DNA from: Sphingomonas pokkalii
Lineage (GTDB): Bacteria; Pseudomonadota; Alphaproteobacteria; Sphingomonadales; Sphingomonadaceae
NCBI RefSeq assembly: GCF_003096275.1
Contig: NZ_QENQ01000001.1
Location: forward strand, 460,034 to 524,033
DNA length: 64,000 nucleotides
Direction of reading: 5' to 3'
Shown: in pieces, positions 53,926 to 62,672 of the stretch
Position numbering within the stretch: the first letter of the stretch is position 1
Layout: every line of letters begins with the position of its first letter
The notes under the pieces: model-generated
The model's input: the letters and a program-made list of their open reading frames with translations, nothing else
Told to the model about the DNA's origin: nothing
The model's database searches: none
Made by a program: the position numbers and the translations under genes

Positions 53926-54451
53926 ATGCCCCGATCCGGGCGCGCAGGGTGGCGTCGTCGAGCTGCTCGAGCGTGAGCAGCGCGGCATAGGGGTCGCCTG
54001 CCAGCCCCAGCACCTGCGCAAAGGCGGGCTCGGTCTTGGCGCCCGCGTGCCGGCGCGCCATCACGGCAGCGCGCAGCGGTTCGCCGCCCAGCGCGAGCAA
54101 CCGCTGCTCGATCGCGAAGTGCCGCCAGCCGAGTTGCTCGGCAACGGGGCAGGCCTGGCCGAACAGCTCGAACAGCCAGCCGGCGCAGTGGAAGCGCGCG
54201 ACTACGGGACAATCGCTGCCCTGCCACTGCCACATCGCGAAACCGGGCAGGTCGCGATGGGATTCCCAAACCGCCGAGGCGAAAACCTGCGGATCGGGGG
54301 CGTTGCAGAGGATGTCGACGTCGCTGTCGGGCAGGTCGAGGCCGAGCGGCGGCGTGCCCGCGACGTGCGGATCGAAGACGGCGAGTTGCGTGAGAACACC
54401 GCTTTGCGCGAGCGCTTCGGTATAGGACGGGCGGCTATAGGAATGGCGCAT
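53924..54451 (-). CDS. DUF4269-like protein (nucleotidyltransferase-type fold)
   Basis: The 175-residue cytoplasmic protein shows a DSDVDILC motif in DLPDSDVDILCNAPD, similar to the metal-binding Asp pair of minimal nucleotidyltransferases, and a C-terminal helical part (WRHFAIEQRLLALGG, LGLAGDPYAALLTLEQL). The overall pattern fits DUF4269. The role is unknown. No partner antitoxin-like gene is adjacent, so a MNT/HEPN module is not supported. It converges on rpoZ and ends within its terminator. Confidence 0.7.
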   Translation of the reverse strand: MRHSYSRPSYTEALAQSGVLTQLAVFDPHVAGTPPLGLDLPDSDVDILCNAPDPQVFASAVWESHRDLPGFAMWQWQGSDCPVVARFHCAGWLFELFGQACPVAEQLGWRHFAIEQRLLALGGEPLRAAVMARRHAGAKTEPAFAQVLGLAGDPYAALLTLEQLDDATLRARIGA

Positions 54452-54466
54452 GTGCGTCGCTACCGT

Positions 54467-54596
54467 TTCCTCCCCCGCCGGGGGGAGGTGTCAGGCGCAG
54501 CCTGACGGAGGGAGAGGAAGCACGACGGTCGAGAGGTTCTGGCATCCTCCCCCACCGCCGCGCTTCGCGCGCCACCTCCCCCTGGCGGGGGAGGAT
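54467..54596. repeat. Palindromic repeat family B, tandem copy
   Basis: Two related units lie back to back. The first has TCCTCCCCCGCC/GGGGGGAGG arms and the perfect hairpin GTCAGGC-GCA-GCCTGAC. The second has TCCTCCCCCACC near its start and GGCGGGGGAGGAT at its end, around a GCGCTTCGCGCGC core. It fills the 148-base gap between rlmE and the DUF4269-like gene. The arms match copy 1 at 12264. Confidence 0.72.
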
Positions 54597-54599
54597 AGG

Positions 54600-55298
54600 C
54601 TATTGCTGTTCCTGCTCGGGCTCGGATGCCGGCTCGCTGCGCCCCTTGAAGCCCTGCGCCACCACATACCATTCCACCGAGCCCTTGCGGCTGGCGGGCG
54701 GCTTGGCGTGCTTCACGGTGGCGAAGGCGCGTTTCATCTCCGCGATCAGGGCCGAATCGGCGCCGCCCGCAAACACCTTGGCGACGAAATCGCCGCCGGG
54801 CGCCAGTGTCTTGAGCGCGAAGTCGAACGCGGTCTCGACCAGCGCCATGGTGCGTAGCGCGTCGGTCTGCGGGTGGCCCACGGTGTTGGCCGCCATGTCC
54901 GAAAGGATTAGATCCGGCATACCGCCCAACGCCTCGATCAGCTTGTCCGGCGCGGCATCGTCCATGAAATCCATCTGCAGAAGGGTTGCGCCTTCGATCG
55001 GATCGACGGGCAGCAGATCGATTCCCACCACCGCCGCTTTGGGCAGCACGCGCCGCACCACCTGAGTCCAGCCGCCGGGTGCCACGCCCAGATCGACGAC
55101 CCGCCTGGCACCCTTGAGAAAGCCGAACTTCTCGTCCAGCTCCGTCAGCTTATATGCTGCGCGGCTGCGATAGCCCTCGGCCTTGGCGCGCCGGACATAG
55201 GGATCGTTCAGCTGTCGCTCCAGCCAGCGCGTCGATTGCGCCGTACGGCCGCGCGCCGTCCGCACGCGGACATGGCCGCGGCCACCGCCCCTGCTCAT
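54600..55298 (-). CDS. rlmE: RlmE/FtsJ 23S rRNA 2'-O-methyltransferase
   Basis: RlmE methylates U2552 of 23S rRNA late in 50S assembly. The 232-residue protein has an Arg/Gly-rich N-terminus, then RSRAAYKLTELDEKFG (catalytic Lys), the SAM loop DLGVAPGGWTQV, DLILSDMAANTVGHPQTD (catalytic Asp), FVAKVFAGG (Lys) and KGSVEWYVVAQGF (Glu). The K-D-K-E tetrad is complete. The tail is Glu/Gln-rich. It follows the Ppx/GppA gene by 30 bases on the same strand. Confidence 0.96.
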   Translation of the reverse strand: MSRGGGRGHVRVRTARGRTAQSTRWLERQLNDPYVRRAKAEGYRSRAAYKLTELDEKFGFLKGARRVVDLGVAPGGWTQVVRRVLPKAAVVGIDLLPVDPIEGATLLQMDFMDDAAPDKLIEALGGMPDLILSDMAANTVGHPQTDALRTMALVETAFDFALKTLAPGGDFVAKVFAGGADSALIAEMKRAFATVKHAKPPASRKGSVEWYVVAQGFKGRSEPASEPEQEQQ

Positions 55299-55328
55299 CG
55301 AATCTTCCTCACAAACTCACTAGCCCAC

Positions 55329-56387
55329 CTAGAGGGGCGCGCCGCCGATCAGCCGCCGCAGGATGCCTTCGCGAATGCCGCGATCGGCGATGCCTAGCCG
55401 CTCGGCGGGCCAGATGTCGAGGATCGTCTCCAGGATCGCACAGCCCGCAACCACCAGATCGGCACGTTCGTTGCCGATGCAGGGCACCTGGGCGCGTTCC
55501 TTCACGCTCATGCGGGCGATCTTTTCGCTTACCGCGCGCATGGCCGCGCTCGGCACGATCAGGCCGTCGACGGCGGAGCGGTCGTAGGAAGCGAGTCCCA
55601 GATGGACGCTGGCCAGCGTCGTCACGGTACCGCTGGTGCCCAGCAACCTGCGGGTGCCTTTGGGCGTGCGTAAGCGGGCGACGAACGGCGCGAAGCTTTC
55701 CCGCACCCGCGCCCGCATGTCCGCATAGGCGGCGGCTCGCGCTTCGGCACCCACGGCCTTGCTCTGCCCGGTCGCCTCGCTGAGCGACACCACGCCCCAG
55801 GGGGCGCTGTGCCAGTCGAGGATATGCGGCACCGGGGCCTTCGAATCGACCAGCACCAGCTCGGTCGATCCGCCGCCGATGTCGAATACCAGCGCCGGGC
55901 CGTCGCCTGGTTCCAGCAGGGCGTGGCAGCCGAGCACCGCCAGCCGGGCTTCCTCTTCCGCGGTGATGATATCCAGCGCGATGCCGGTTTCGCGATAGAC
56001 GCGCTCGATGAAGGCGCCGCCGTTGCTCGCTTGCCGGCACGCCTGCGTGGCTACCGATCGGGCGAGCGTGACGTTGCGGCGCTTGAGCTTGTCCGCACAG
56101 ACGCGCAACGCCGCCAGCGTCCGTTCGATCGCGGCATCCGAAAGCTTGCCGGTGGTTGCCAGTCCTTCACCCAGCCGCACGATTCGCGAAAATGCATCGA
56201 TCACCGCAAAGCCGCCGCCTTGCGGACGCGCTATCAGCAGCCGGCAGTTATTGGTGCCCAGATCGAGCGCGGCATAATGGCCTGCGTCGTTCCATCGATT
56301 CGCCGGGCGGTTCGGTGCCACCGGCCCTACGGGCCGGACAGCGGCAACGCGCCCTCCGCGGGGCATTCTGGCGGAGCCATCCCCCAT
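55329..56387 (-). CDS. Ppx/GppA family phosphatase
   Basis: This 352-residue ASKHA-fold exopolyphosphatase/pppGpp phosphatase has YAALDLGTNNCRLLIARP (phosphate 1), LVFDIGGGSTELVLV, and LGTSGTVTTLASVHLG (phosphate 2). It is the short type lacking the HD-like C-terminal extension of E. coli Ppx. Members act on polyphosphate or guanosine pentaphosphate in the stringent response. The ORF reaches 56681, but the start must lie below the divergent tRNA-Gln; ATG 56387 gives the natural length. It is probably co-transcribed with rlmE. Confidence 0.9.
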   Translation of the reverse strand: MGDGSARMPRGGRVAAVRPVGPVAPNRPANRWNDAGHYAALDLGTNNCRLLIARPQGGGFAVIDAFSRIVRLGEGLATTGKLSDAAIERTLAALRVCADKLKRRNVTLARSVATQACRQASNGGAFIERVYRETGIALDIITAEEEARLAVLGCHALLEPGDGPALVFDIGGGSTELVLVDSKAPVPHILDWHSAPWGVVSLSEATGQSKAVGAEARAAAYADMRARVRESFAPFVARLRTPKGTRRLLGTSGTVTTLASVHLGLASYDRSAVDGLIVPSAAMRAVSEKIARMSVKERAQVPCIGNERADLVVAGCAILETILDIWPAERLGIADRGIREGILRRLIGGAPL

Positions 56388-56501
56388 CACATCAACTCGC
56401 TTATGCTCTTCCGTCACCGAACCAAAACGGCTCAGCCGGTGCTTGGATGCGAGGCTAGACGAGGGATGGGCCCAGCGCAAGGCGAGCGGAACAATGCAGC
56501 G

Positions 56502-56529
56502 TTGACAGCCGGGCCGTGCCGCCCTATCT
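56502..56529 (+). promoter_or_regulatory. Promoter of tRNA-Gln
   Basis: TTGACA at 56502-56507 and CTATCT at 56524-56529 are separated by 16 bases. The expected start of transcription is near 56536, about ten bases before the tRNA 5' end. Confidence 0.7.
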
Positions 56530-56545
56530 GGCGCGACCTGTCCGG

Positions 56546-56619
56546 TGCCCCGTCGTCTAAAGGTAAGACTACGGACTCTGACTCCGTCAATTGAGGTTCG
56601 AATCCTCACGGGGCATCCA
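56546..56619 (+). tRNA. tRNA-Gln (anticodon CTG)
   Basis: Acceptor arms TGCCCCG and CGGGGCA pair. The D arm is GTCTAAAGGTAAGAC, the anticodon stem ACGGA/TCCGT holds CTCTGAC (anticodon CTG), the T arm is GAGGTTCGAATCCTC, and CCA is encoded at 56617-56619. It reads CAG codons. The 3' side borders a decayed gene. Confidence 0.97.
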
Positions 56620-56751
56620 ACAGCGCGCGGCATGTCCGCGAAATCCAGTGGACGCCGACGTCCCGACAGCCTTCTCGGCATTGAGCGCGGGAGGCATTGC
56701 CATTCGGCCTATCTCCAAGCTGTATTCGGCGATAGCAAGGCGTCCTGCCGC

Positions 56752-56967
56752 GGCGAGACCGACTTTGGCATCTACTCGACCACCTTTCTGGAGCAGGCCT
56801 TCCGCACCGACGCGTACCGCATCACGCTGACCTTCCATGATGACGGATCGTGGGGCTACCGCACCGCAACCGAGCTGAAGCTCGAAGGGCAGAATATGCC
56901 GTTCCCGCACTAGGACCGGAACCGGCAGAAGCGCGTGGGCGATCCGCTGCCCAACCCCTGGGGGCAA
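56752..56967 (+). pseudogene. Remnant of a heme-binding beta-barrel (FABP-like) gene
   Basis: About 70 codons read as the C-terminus of a small beta-barrel protein: TDFGIYSTTFLEQAFRTD, YRITLTFHDDGSWGY, ELKLEGQNMPFPH. An in-frame TAG (56911-56913) then interrupts, after which DRNRQKRVGDPLPNPW continues in the same frame. The DRN tripeptide after PFxH matches my memory of the end of the heme-binding beta-barrel/nitrobindin-like family. No 5' part or start is found between the tRNA and 56752. The 525-base gap between tRNA-Gln and the LacI gene otherwise holds nothing I can identify. Confidence 0.6.
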
Positions 56968-57144
56968 TCATCGGCAGCCGAAATGCAGGAAGTGCGATAC
57001 AGGCGGCATCGCCTGAGAAGCGGCTGGAGCCACGGTATTCCCACCCTCGGTTGCCGCACGGGACAGACCGTATCGCATCGCGGCTTTTCCGAACCGTTTC
57101 CATCGCGTACCTCGCCCAGACGAAAACAATGGAGGAAGCGGCTG

Positions 57145-58182
57145 GTGGCAAGGGCGGGAAAGCCGACGCAGAGTGCCACGATCATCGATGTGGCGGCGCG
57201 CGCGGGCGTTTCGGCGATGACGGTATCGCGCGTGATCAACGGGCGCAGTGGGGTCAGCGCCGAAACCCGCGCCGCCGTGGAGAAGGCCGTCGCGGAGCTC
57301 GCCTATGTGCCCAATGCCGCGGCGCGCAGTCTCGTCACCTCGGCCGAACTGCGGATCGGCGTGCTCTATTCCAATCCCAGCGCGGCGTTCATGAGCGAGT
57401 TTCTGACCGGCGTTTTCGAAGAAGCATCGATCCGCGGTGCGCGGCTGGTGCTGCTGAAGGGGGAAGGGGGGCGCCCCCCGGCAGCGGAGGCGTTGGCGAA
57501 GTTCGCCGCGACGGGGCTGTCCGGGATCATCCTGGCACCGCCGCTGGGCGAATCCGTGGCCGTGCTCCAGGCGTTGCGCGGCGTAGGCGTGCCGATGGCA
57601 GCGATCGGTGCGCATGGGGTGCGCGGCGCCACTTGTGTCCGGATCGATGATCGCCACGCAGCATATGAGATGACTCGCCATCTGCTCGATCTTGGCCACC
57701 GCCGGATCGGCTTCGTGCTGGGCAACCCGGATCAGGCGGCGAGTGCCGAGCGGATGGCCGGGTTCTATGAGGCGGTCCGCGAGGTCGATGGGGTAGCGGT
57801 GCAGGTTGCGCAGGGCGATTTCAGCTACGCCTCCGGGCTGGCGGCGGGCGAGCAGTTGCTGGATGGCCCGGCGCCGCCCACCGCCGTGTTCGCCAGCAAT
57901 GATGACATGGCCGCCGCCATCGTCTCGGTAGCGCATCGGCGACAGCTCGACGTGCCGCGCCAGCTTACCGTTGTCGGATTCGACGATACCACCGCGGCTG
58001 TCACGCTCTGGCCGCCGTTGACGACCGTGCACCAGCCGGTGCGCCGGCTGGCCGCCGAAGCGCTGGCGCTGGTCGCCAGCGAGGCGCGGGCGCCGGGCGG
58101 CAAGCAGCGGCCGCGCCGCGATCGCATCCTCGACCACAGCCTGATTCAACGCAGCTCCACCGCCGCCCCGCCGGGCGATTAG
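57145..58182 (+). CDS. LacI-family transcriptional regulator
   Basis: The 345-residue repressor has a LacI helix-turn-helix at about 10-60 (ATIIDVAARAGVSAMTVSRVI, AAVEKAVAELAYVPNAAARSL) and a periplasmic-binding-like sensor (LRIGVLYSNPS, GLSGIILAPPLGES, RIGFVLGNPDQAAS, AVFASNDDMAAAIVS, LTVVGFDDT). Start GTG 57145 lies eight bases after GGAGGA. Its stop overlaps the convergent GH43 gene by four bases. It probably responds to a sugar released by the GH43 enzyme. Confidence 0.92.
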   Translation: MARAGKPTQSATIIDVAARAGVSAMTVSRVINGRSGVSAETRAAVEKAVAELAYVPNAAARSLVTSAELRIGVLYSNPSAAFMSEFLTGVFEEASIRGARLVLLKGEGGRPPAAEALAKFAATGLSGIILAPPLGESVAVLQALRGVGVPMAAIGAHGVRGATCVRIDDRHAAYEMTRHLLDLGHRRIGFVLGNPDQAASAERMAGFYEAVREVDGVAVQVAQGDFSYASGLAAGEQLLDGPAPPTAVFASNDDMAAAIVSVAHRRQLDVPRQLTVVGFDDTTAAVTLWPPLTTVHQPVRRLAAEALALVASEARAPGGKQRPRRDRILDHSLIQRSSTAAPPGD

Positions 58183-59804
58183 CCGTTGGGCGCCAACTCC
58201 TCGACATAGCTGAACCAGGCGAAATCGGCGTGGCCGCCGGCACCGGACAGATCCTGGCAGGCCATGCCCACGAACGCGCCGGTGAAGTTGGGCAGGCCTG
58301 GCACGGTCACTTCGTCGGAAAGGACGCTGGCGTCCAGCGTGCCGCCCACCGGGTGCCATTGTACCTCGCCATCGCCGCGCCAGGCGAAACGCAGCGCCGC
58401 ATGGTCCACGGCCGCGCGCAACTCGATCGCACCCTCGGGAAGGTCGGTGGCCACCACATCGCCGCTGCACCCGGTTTCGGGATCTGCCGAAAGTAGCGCC
58501 AAGACCCGCCGTCCCGCATCATCGGCGGTGACGTGCAGATAATGGAACTTGGTGCTGTTGTAGTAGCAGGTGAGCCCTGCGGCTTGCTGGTACTGCGCCG
58601 GGCGGATGTCCAGCCGGGTCGTCGCGGTGAAACGGAAGGCCGTCTGGCGCCGGGCGACCAGCGCCTGTTCGAAATGGCTGCCGATCGTCTCGCGGCCGAA
58701 AAGCCGCAGCCAGCCGGGCCGCGCCGAAAGGCTGAACAGTCGATCGGGTTCCGGGGTGCGCAGCCATTGGAATGCCGTGGGCAGTTTCGGGCCATCGAAG
58801 CGGCCGTCGTCGGTCGGGCCGGGCCAGGGGCTGGGCGGCAGTGACGGCAGCGGCGGGCTGGGGTCGGGGGCGCCCGATCCGTCCAGCGTGCGCAGCCAGC
58901 CATCGTCGCACCAGCGCATCGGCTGGATCGCGGTCTCTCGCCCCAGCACGCAGCGTGCCCGGCCGGGCAGCGGCCGTCCGCACAAATAGGCAAGCCAGGG
59001 CGTGCCATCGGCCAGTTCGATCAGATCGCCATGGCCGGCGCGGGTGATGGCGCCGTCCTGCCGGCCGTTGCCGCTCAGCACCGCACCGTCGGGATGCACG
59101 GCATAGGGGCCGAACAGCGCGCGCGCGCGTGCCATCACCACGGCATGGTCCCAGCCGGTGCCGCCTTCGGCGACCAGCAGATGGTAGAATCCGTCGCGCT
59201 TGTAGAGGTGCGGGCCCTCGGTGAAGCCGCGGTCGGTGCCGGTGAAGATCAGGCGACGCTCCCCCACCAACTGGCGCGTCTCGCGGTCCATTTCCTGCAC
59301 GACGATCCCGGCGAAGCGGCGGTGGCCGGGCCGGTGATCCCAGAGCATGTTGAGCAGCCAGCTGCGGCCGTCGTCATCATGGAACAGCGCAGGGTCGAAG
59401 CCGCTGCTGTTGACGCGCACCGGATCGGACCAGGGGCCGTCGATCGAATCCGCCACCACGACATAATTGTGGAAATCGCGCAGCGAGGCGCCGTCCGCGC
59501 CGCTCACCGTCGTCTGTCCGTAGCGTTTCACATCGGTATAGACGAGCCAGAAGCGGCCATGGGCATAGCTCAGGTCCGGTGCCCATACCCCGCAGGAATC
59601 GGGATCGCCGCGCATGTCGAGCTGGGTCGCGCGGGAAAGTGGCCTGCCGACAAGCCGCCAGTGCACCAGATCGCGGCTATGGTGGATTTGCACGCCGGGA
59701 AACCATTCGAAGGTGGAGGTGGCGAGGAAGAAGTCCTCGCCCACGCGGACGATCGACGGATCGGGGTTGAAACCGGGAAGGATCGGATTGCGAAACTGCG
59801 TCAT
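58179..59804 (-). CDS. Glycoside hydrolase family 43 beta-xylosidase
   Basis: The 541-residue cytoplasmic enzyme (no signal peptide) cleaves xylo- or arabino-oligosaccharides. The five-blade propeller starts RNPILPGFNPDPSIVRVG (general base Asp15), with SSGFDPALFHDDDG (pKa-modulating Asp) and DRGFTEGPHLYKRDG (acid Glu). The C-terminal beta-sandwich with GLTCYYNSTKFHYL is the XynB-type DUF1349-like domain. Start 59804 shares ATGA with the MFS stop, so transport and hydrolysis are coupled. Confidence 0.94.
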   Translation of the reverse strand: MTQFRNPILPGFNPDPSIVRVGEDFFLATSTFEWFPGVQIHHSRDLVHWRLVGRPLSRATQLDMRGDPDSCGVWAPDLSYAHGRFWLVYTDVKRYGQTTVSGADGASLRDFHNYVVVADSIDGPWSDPVRVNSSGFDPALFHDDDGRSWLLNMLWDHRPGHRRFAGIVVQEMDRETRQLVGERRLIFTGTDRGFTEGPHLYKRDGFYHLLVAEGGTGWDHAVVMARARALFGPYAVHPDGAVLSGNGRQDGAITRAGHGDLIELADGTPWLAYLCGRPLPGRARCVLGRETAIQPMRWCDDGWLRTLDGSGAPDPSPPLPSLPPSPWPGPTDDGRFDGPKLPTAFQWLRTPEPDRLFSLSARPGWLRLFGRETIGSHFEQALVARRQTAFRFTATTRLDIRPAQYQQAAGLTCYYNSTKFHYLHVTADDAGRRVLALLSADPETGCSGDVVATDLPEGAIELRAAVDHAALRFAWRGDGEVQWHPVGGTLDASVLSDEVTVPGLPNFTGAFVGMACQDLSGAGGHADFAWFSYVEELAPNG

Positions 59805-61048
59805 GCGGGCTTGCGTACCAGGGTCCAGAGAAGTGCGGCGCCGAACAGGTCGAGCACGCCGAGCAGGAGGAAGAAGGGGCCGTAGCCGACCTGGTCGACC
59901 AGGCCGCCCAGCGTCAGCGAGAAGATCAGAACGCCCAGATTGCCGGCCAGCCCAGCCAGCCCGGCGGCGGTCGCCACTTCGTTGCGGCGGAACAGGTCGG
60001 AGGCCATGGTGATGACGGTCACCGACAGCGTCTGGTGGGCGAAGCCGCCCAGGCACAACAGGGCGATCGCGGCGTAGGGACTGGCGACCATGCCGACGAA
60101 CGCCATGCCTGTCATCATCGTCGCGCCCAGCGTGAATGCCCAGCGCCGCGCGTCGATCAGCGCGATCCCGCGCCGCTGCAGGAATGCCGCGACGGCCGGG
60201 CCGAACAGGCAGCCGAGATCGGCGGCGAGGAAGGGCAGCCAGGCGAACAGCGCGATCTGGCCGAGATCGAAACCGCGCACGCGCGCCAGGTACAGCGGCA
60301 TCCAGAAGGACAGCATGCCCCATACCGGATCGGCGAGCAGCCGAGGCAGGGCGATGCCCCACAGGTCGCGGCGGCGGAGCAGCGCGGGGATCGAGGCGCG
60401 GGTGCCGCTGGCGGAAAGGCGCGCTTCCTGCCCTTCGTCGATCAGCCGGCGTTCCGCCGCGCCCAGCCGGGGATGGCTTGCCGGCCCACGGTACCAGAGC
60501 AGCCACAGCGCGGACCAGGCCAGACCCATCGCGCCCGCGGCGAAGAAAGCCAGCCGCCAGCTCTGCGTCATCACCGCCCAGGCGACGAGCGGCGGCGCCA
60601 GGATCGCGCCGAACGACGCGCCGATATTGTAGATGCCGCCGGCGACGCCGCGCTCGCGCGCCGGAAACCATTCCGCCACCAGCTTCTGCCCTGCCGGCTG
60701 CGCCGATCCCTCCGCCAGACCGAGCAGGCCGCGCAGAGCCGCGAAGCTGATCCAGCCGGTAGCGAAGCCGTGCGCCATCGTGAGCAGCGACCATAGCGCG
60801 ACGCAGAGTGCGAAGCCCAGCCGCAGCCCGACGCCATCCAGCAGATAGCCGGCCAGCGGCTGGAACATCACACCGATCTGGAACGCGCCGGTGATCCAGC
60901 CATATTGCTGGTTGCTGATCGCCTGCTCGGCCAGGATCATCGGCGCCGCGACGCCCAACACCGACCTGGCGAGATAGTTCAGGACCATCGCCCCGACGAA
61001 CAGGGCGATCATCGTCCATCGCAGATGCGGAAGGAAGGTCCGGCGCAA
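59801..61048 (-). CDS. MFS transporter (hexuronate/oligosaccharide type)
   Basis: The roughly 415-residue 12-helix major facilitator shows NYLARSVLGVAAPMILAE in helix 1, GYLLDGVGLRLGFALC (motif A) and RGLLGLAEGSAQPAGQKLVAEWFPARERG, seen as LGLAEGSAQPAGQ and EWFPARERGVAGG. The latter is typical of the anion:cation symporter branch including ExuT. I choose TTG 61048, with GGAG six bases upstream, giving RRTFLPHLRWTM as a normal leader; ATGs at 61114 and 61012 are alternatives. Coupling to GH43 suggests uptake of xylo-oligosaccharides or aldonic/uronic sugars. Confidence 0.88.
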   Translation of the reverse strand: MRRTFLPHLRWTMIALFVGAMVLNYLARSVLGVAAPMILAEQAISNQQYGWITGAFQIGVMFQPLAGYLLDGVGLRLGFALCVALWSLLTMAHGFATGWISFAALRGLLGLAEGSAQPAGQKLVAEWFPARERGVAGGIYNIGASFGAILAPPLVAWAVMTQSWRLAFFAAGAMGLAWSALWLLWYRGPASHPRLGAAERRLIDEGQEARLSASGTRASIPALLRRRDLWGIALPRLLADPVWGMLSFWMPLYLARVRGFDLGQIALFAWLPFLAADLGCLFGPAVAAFLQRRGIALIDARRWAFTLGATMMTGMAFVGMVASPYAAIALLCLGGFAHQTLSVTVITMASDLFRRNEVATAAGLAGLAGNLGVLIFSLTLGGLVDQVGYGPFFLLLGVLDLFGAALLWTLVRKPA

Positions 61049-61273
61049 GGCGCGCTCCGTTAACGTGAACAATGGCGCGACGCTAGGCAGAACCGCCGCC
61101 AAACGCAACGGCATACGACCATTCTTCCAAAGGCTGCCAAACGGGTGCGAACGCGGCCGGGCCGCCGGCGATCGGGGACGGTTTTCCCCCGCGCCGCCGA
61201 TGGATCTGCGACACGCCCGTTGCGCCCCCGCCGCTTTCGCGCAAGGGTCGCGCCGGTTTGAACAGGAGCAGCT

Positions 61274-62074
61274 ATGGCGCGAGCGGGGGCGAAGAGAACC
61301 TATGCGGCCCCGGCGATCGAGAAGGCGTTCGAAGTTCTCGAACTGCTTGCCGATCGCCCGCAGGGGGCGCTGGTCAGCGAGATGGCGGCCGATCTCGATC
61401 GATCGGTGGGAGAGTTGTTCCGTATCGTCGTCGTGATGGAGCAGCTCGGTTATTTGCGTCGTTCGGAGGTAAGCGATCGGTATTCCGTTGCCTACAAGCT
61501 GCTCGATGTCGCGCTGCGCGCTACCCCGTCGCAGGAGATCATCCGCGCGGCGATGCCCGAAATGCAGGCACTGGCGCGGGCGACGGTGCAATCCTGCCAC
61601 CTCGTCGTCCCCAGCCGGGGGCACGGGCTGGTTGTCGCGCGCGAGGAGTCTCCGGGCACGCGCGGTTTCGCGTTGAAGGTCGGCGCGCAGATCGACCTGA
61701 TCCAGAGTTGTTCCGGCCAGGTGCTGCTTGCGTTTTCGAGCGCGCGCGACACCGAGCGCATGATCGACGCGGCCGAAGCAGACCGCGGCGAAGCAGTGGA
61801 TCGCGCCTGGCTCGCGGCGCGGCTGGCGCTGGTTCGCCGGGTGGGGCACGATATCCGCCAGAGCCCGATCACCCATGGCGTCACCGATATCAGCTTTCCG
61901 ATCTTCGGCTTCGACGGTGTCGTCATGGGGGCATTGACGATTCCGTTTCTCGAGTTGATCGATGGCTCGCAGAAGGTCGGACTCGAGGCTGCCCGCGAAT
62001 TGCTGCGCAACACCACGCTGCGGATCTCGGACCGGCTGGGCTATCAGCCCGATGGCGCGGCTCCCGCAGCATGA
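61274..62074 (+). CDS. IclR-family transcriptional regulator
   Basis: The 266-residue regulator has an IclR winged helix at about 12-75 (AIEKAFEVLELLADRP, SVGELFRIVVVMEQLGYL) and a GAF-like effector domain (RAAMPEMQALARATVQSCH, SPGTRGFALKVGAQIDL, VTDISFPIFGFDGVVMGALTIPF). AGGAG precedes the ATG. It is divergent from the MFS-GH43 pair with a 225-base gap, so it may control that pair together with, or instead of, the LacI protein. IclR relatives next to ExuT-like genes often sense sugar acids. Confidence 0.92.
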   Translation: MARAGAKRTYAAPAIEKAFEVLELLADRPQGALVSEMAADLDRSVGELFRIVVVMEQLGYLRRSEVSDRYSVAYKLLDVALRATPSQEIIRAAMPEMQALARATVQSCHLVVPSRGHGLVVAREESPGTRGFALKVGAQIDLIQSCSGQVLLAFSSARDTERMIDAAEADRGEAVDRAWLAARLALVRRVGHDIRQSPITHGVTDISFPIFGFDGVVMGALTIPFLELIDGSQKVGLEAARELLRNTTLRISDRLGYQPDGAAPAA

Positions 62075-62144
62075 TATCCTGCCCGGCATCGCCCGTCTCC
62101 CAAAGCTGGCCGGCAGGCGTTGCCGTTTTGTTGAAGGCTGAACC

Positions 62145-62672
62145 ATGTTCCTGTCGCTTCTCGCCCTTGCCCTGACGCCGCAGACCGCCGGGCTGCCGCC
62201 CCCGGCCGCGAACCCACCGCGCAGCCCGCGCGCGCCGGACCGGTTGCCGCCGGCAAACCCGATCGCGCCGCCCGACGGCAGCGACGAGCGCGCCGTGCTC
62301 GCCGTGGTCGATACGTTGCTGAGCGGCATCAACGCGCGCGATGCCACGGCGATCGGGGCGGTGCTGCGCCCGGCCGGCGGCGCGACGGTGGTGACGGAAG
62401 CCCAGGGCGGGGCCAGCACCGTCCGCTACCTGACATGGCCCGAACTGCTCGCCCGCTTCCAGCCAGGCCCTGAACGGTTCGACGAGCGCATCTCCGACGC
62501 AGCGGTGGAGATCGACGGCGATGTCGCGATGGTGTGGGCGCCCTATGTCTTTCGGATCGATGGCAAGGTGCATCATTGCGGCACCGATCACTTCAGCCTG
62601 GTGCGGGAAAATGGCCGATGGAAGATCGCTGCCCTTGCCTGGAGCCACCGCACCGCCGGGTGTCCGGCATGA
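62145..62672 (+). CDS. Exported NTF2-like (DUF4440-type) protein
   Basis: The 175-residue product has a signal peptide (MFLSLLALALTPQTAG), a Pro-rich linker of about 30 residues, then an NTF2-like cone fold: AVLAVVDTLLSGINARDATAIG, WPELLARFQPG, VAMVWAPYVFRIDGKVHHCGTDHFSLVRENG (split as VAMVWAPYVF and CGTDHFSLV) and WKIAALAWS. Such proteins are varied enzymes or binders; I cannot assign one. The start at 62145 has a weak ribosome-binding site. It overlaps the DUF3088 gene in ATGA. Confidence 0.82.
   Translation: MFLSLLALALTPQTAGLPPPAANPPRSPRAPDRLPPANPIAPPDGSDERAVLAVVDTLLSGINARDATAIGAVLRPAGGATVVTEAQGGASTVRYLTWPELLARFQPGPERFDERISDAAVEIDGDVAMVWAPYVFRIDGKVHHCGTDHFSLVRENGRWKIAALAWSHRTAGCPA

Noticed and set aside
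53924..54451. Nucleotidyltransferase-type toxin of a MNT/HEPN module
   Set aside because: No HEPN-like partner is adjacent; the protein fits the single-gene DUF4269 pattern better.
56545..56913. An open frame beginning one base before tRNA-Gln
   Set aside because: Its first part is the tRNA itself; only the 3' portion is protein-like, and that is listed as a pseudogene.
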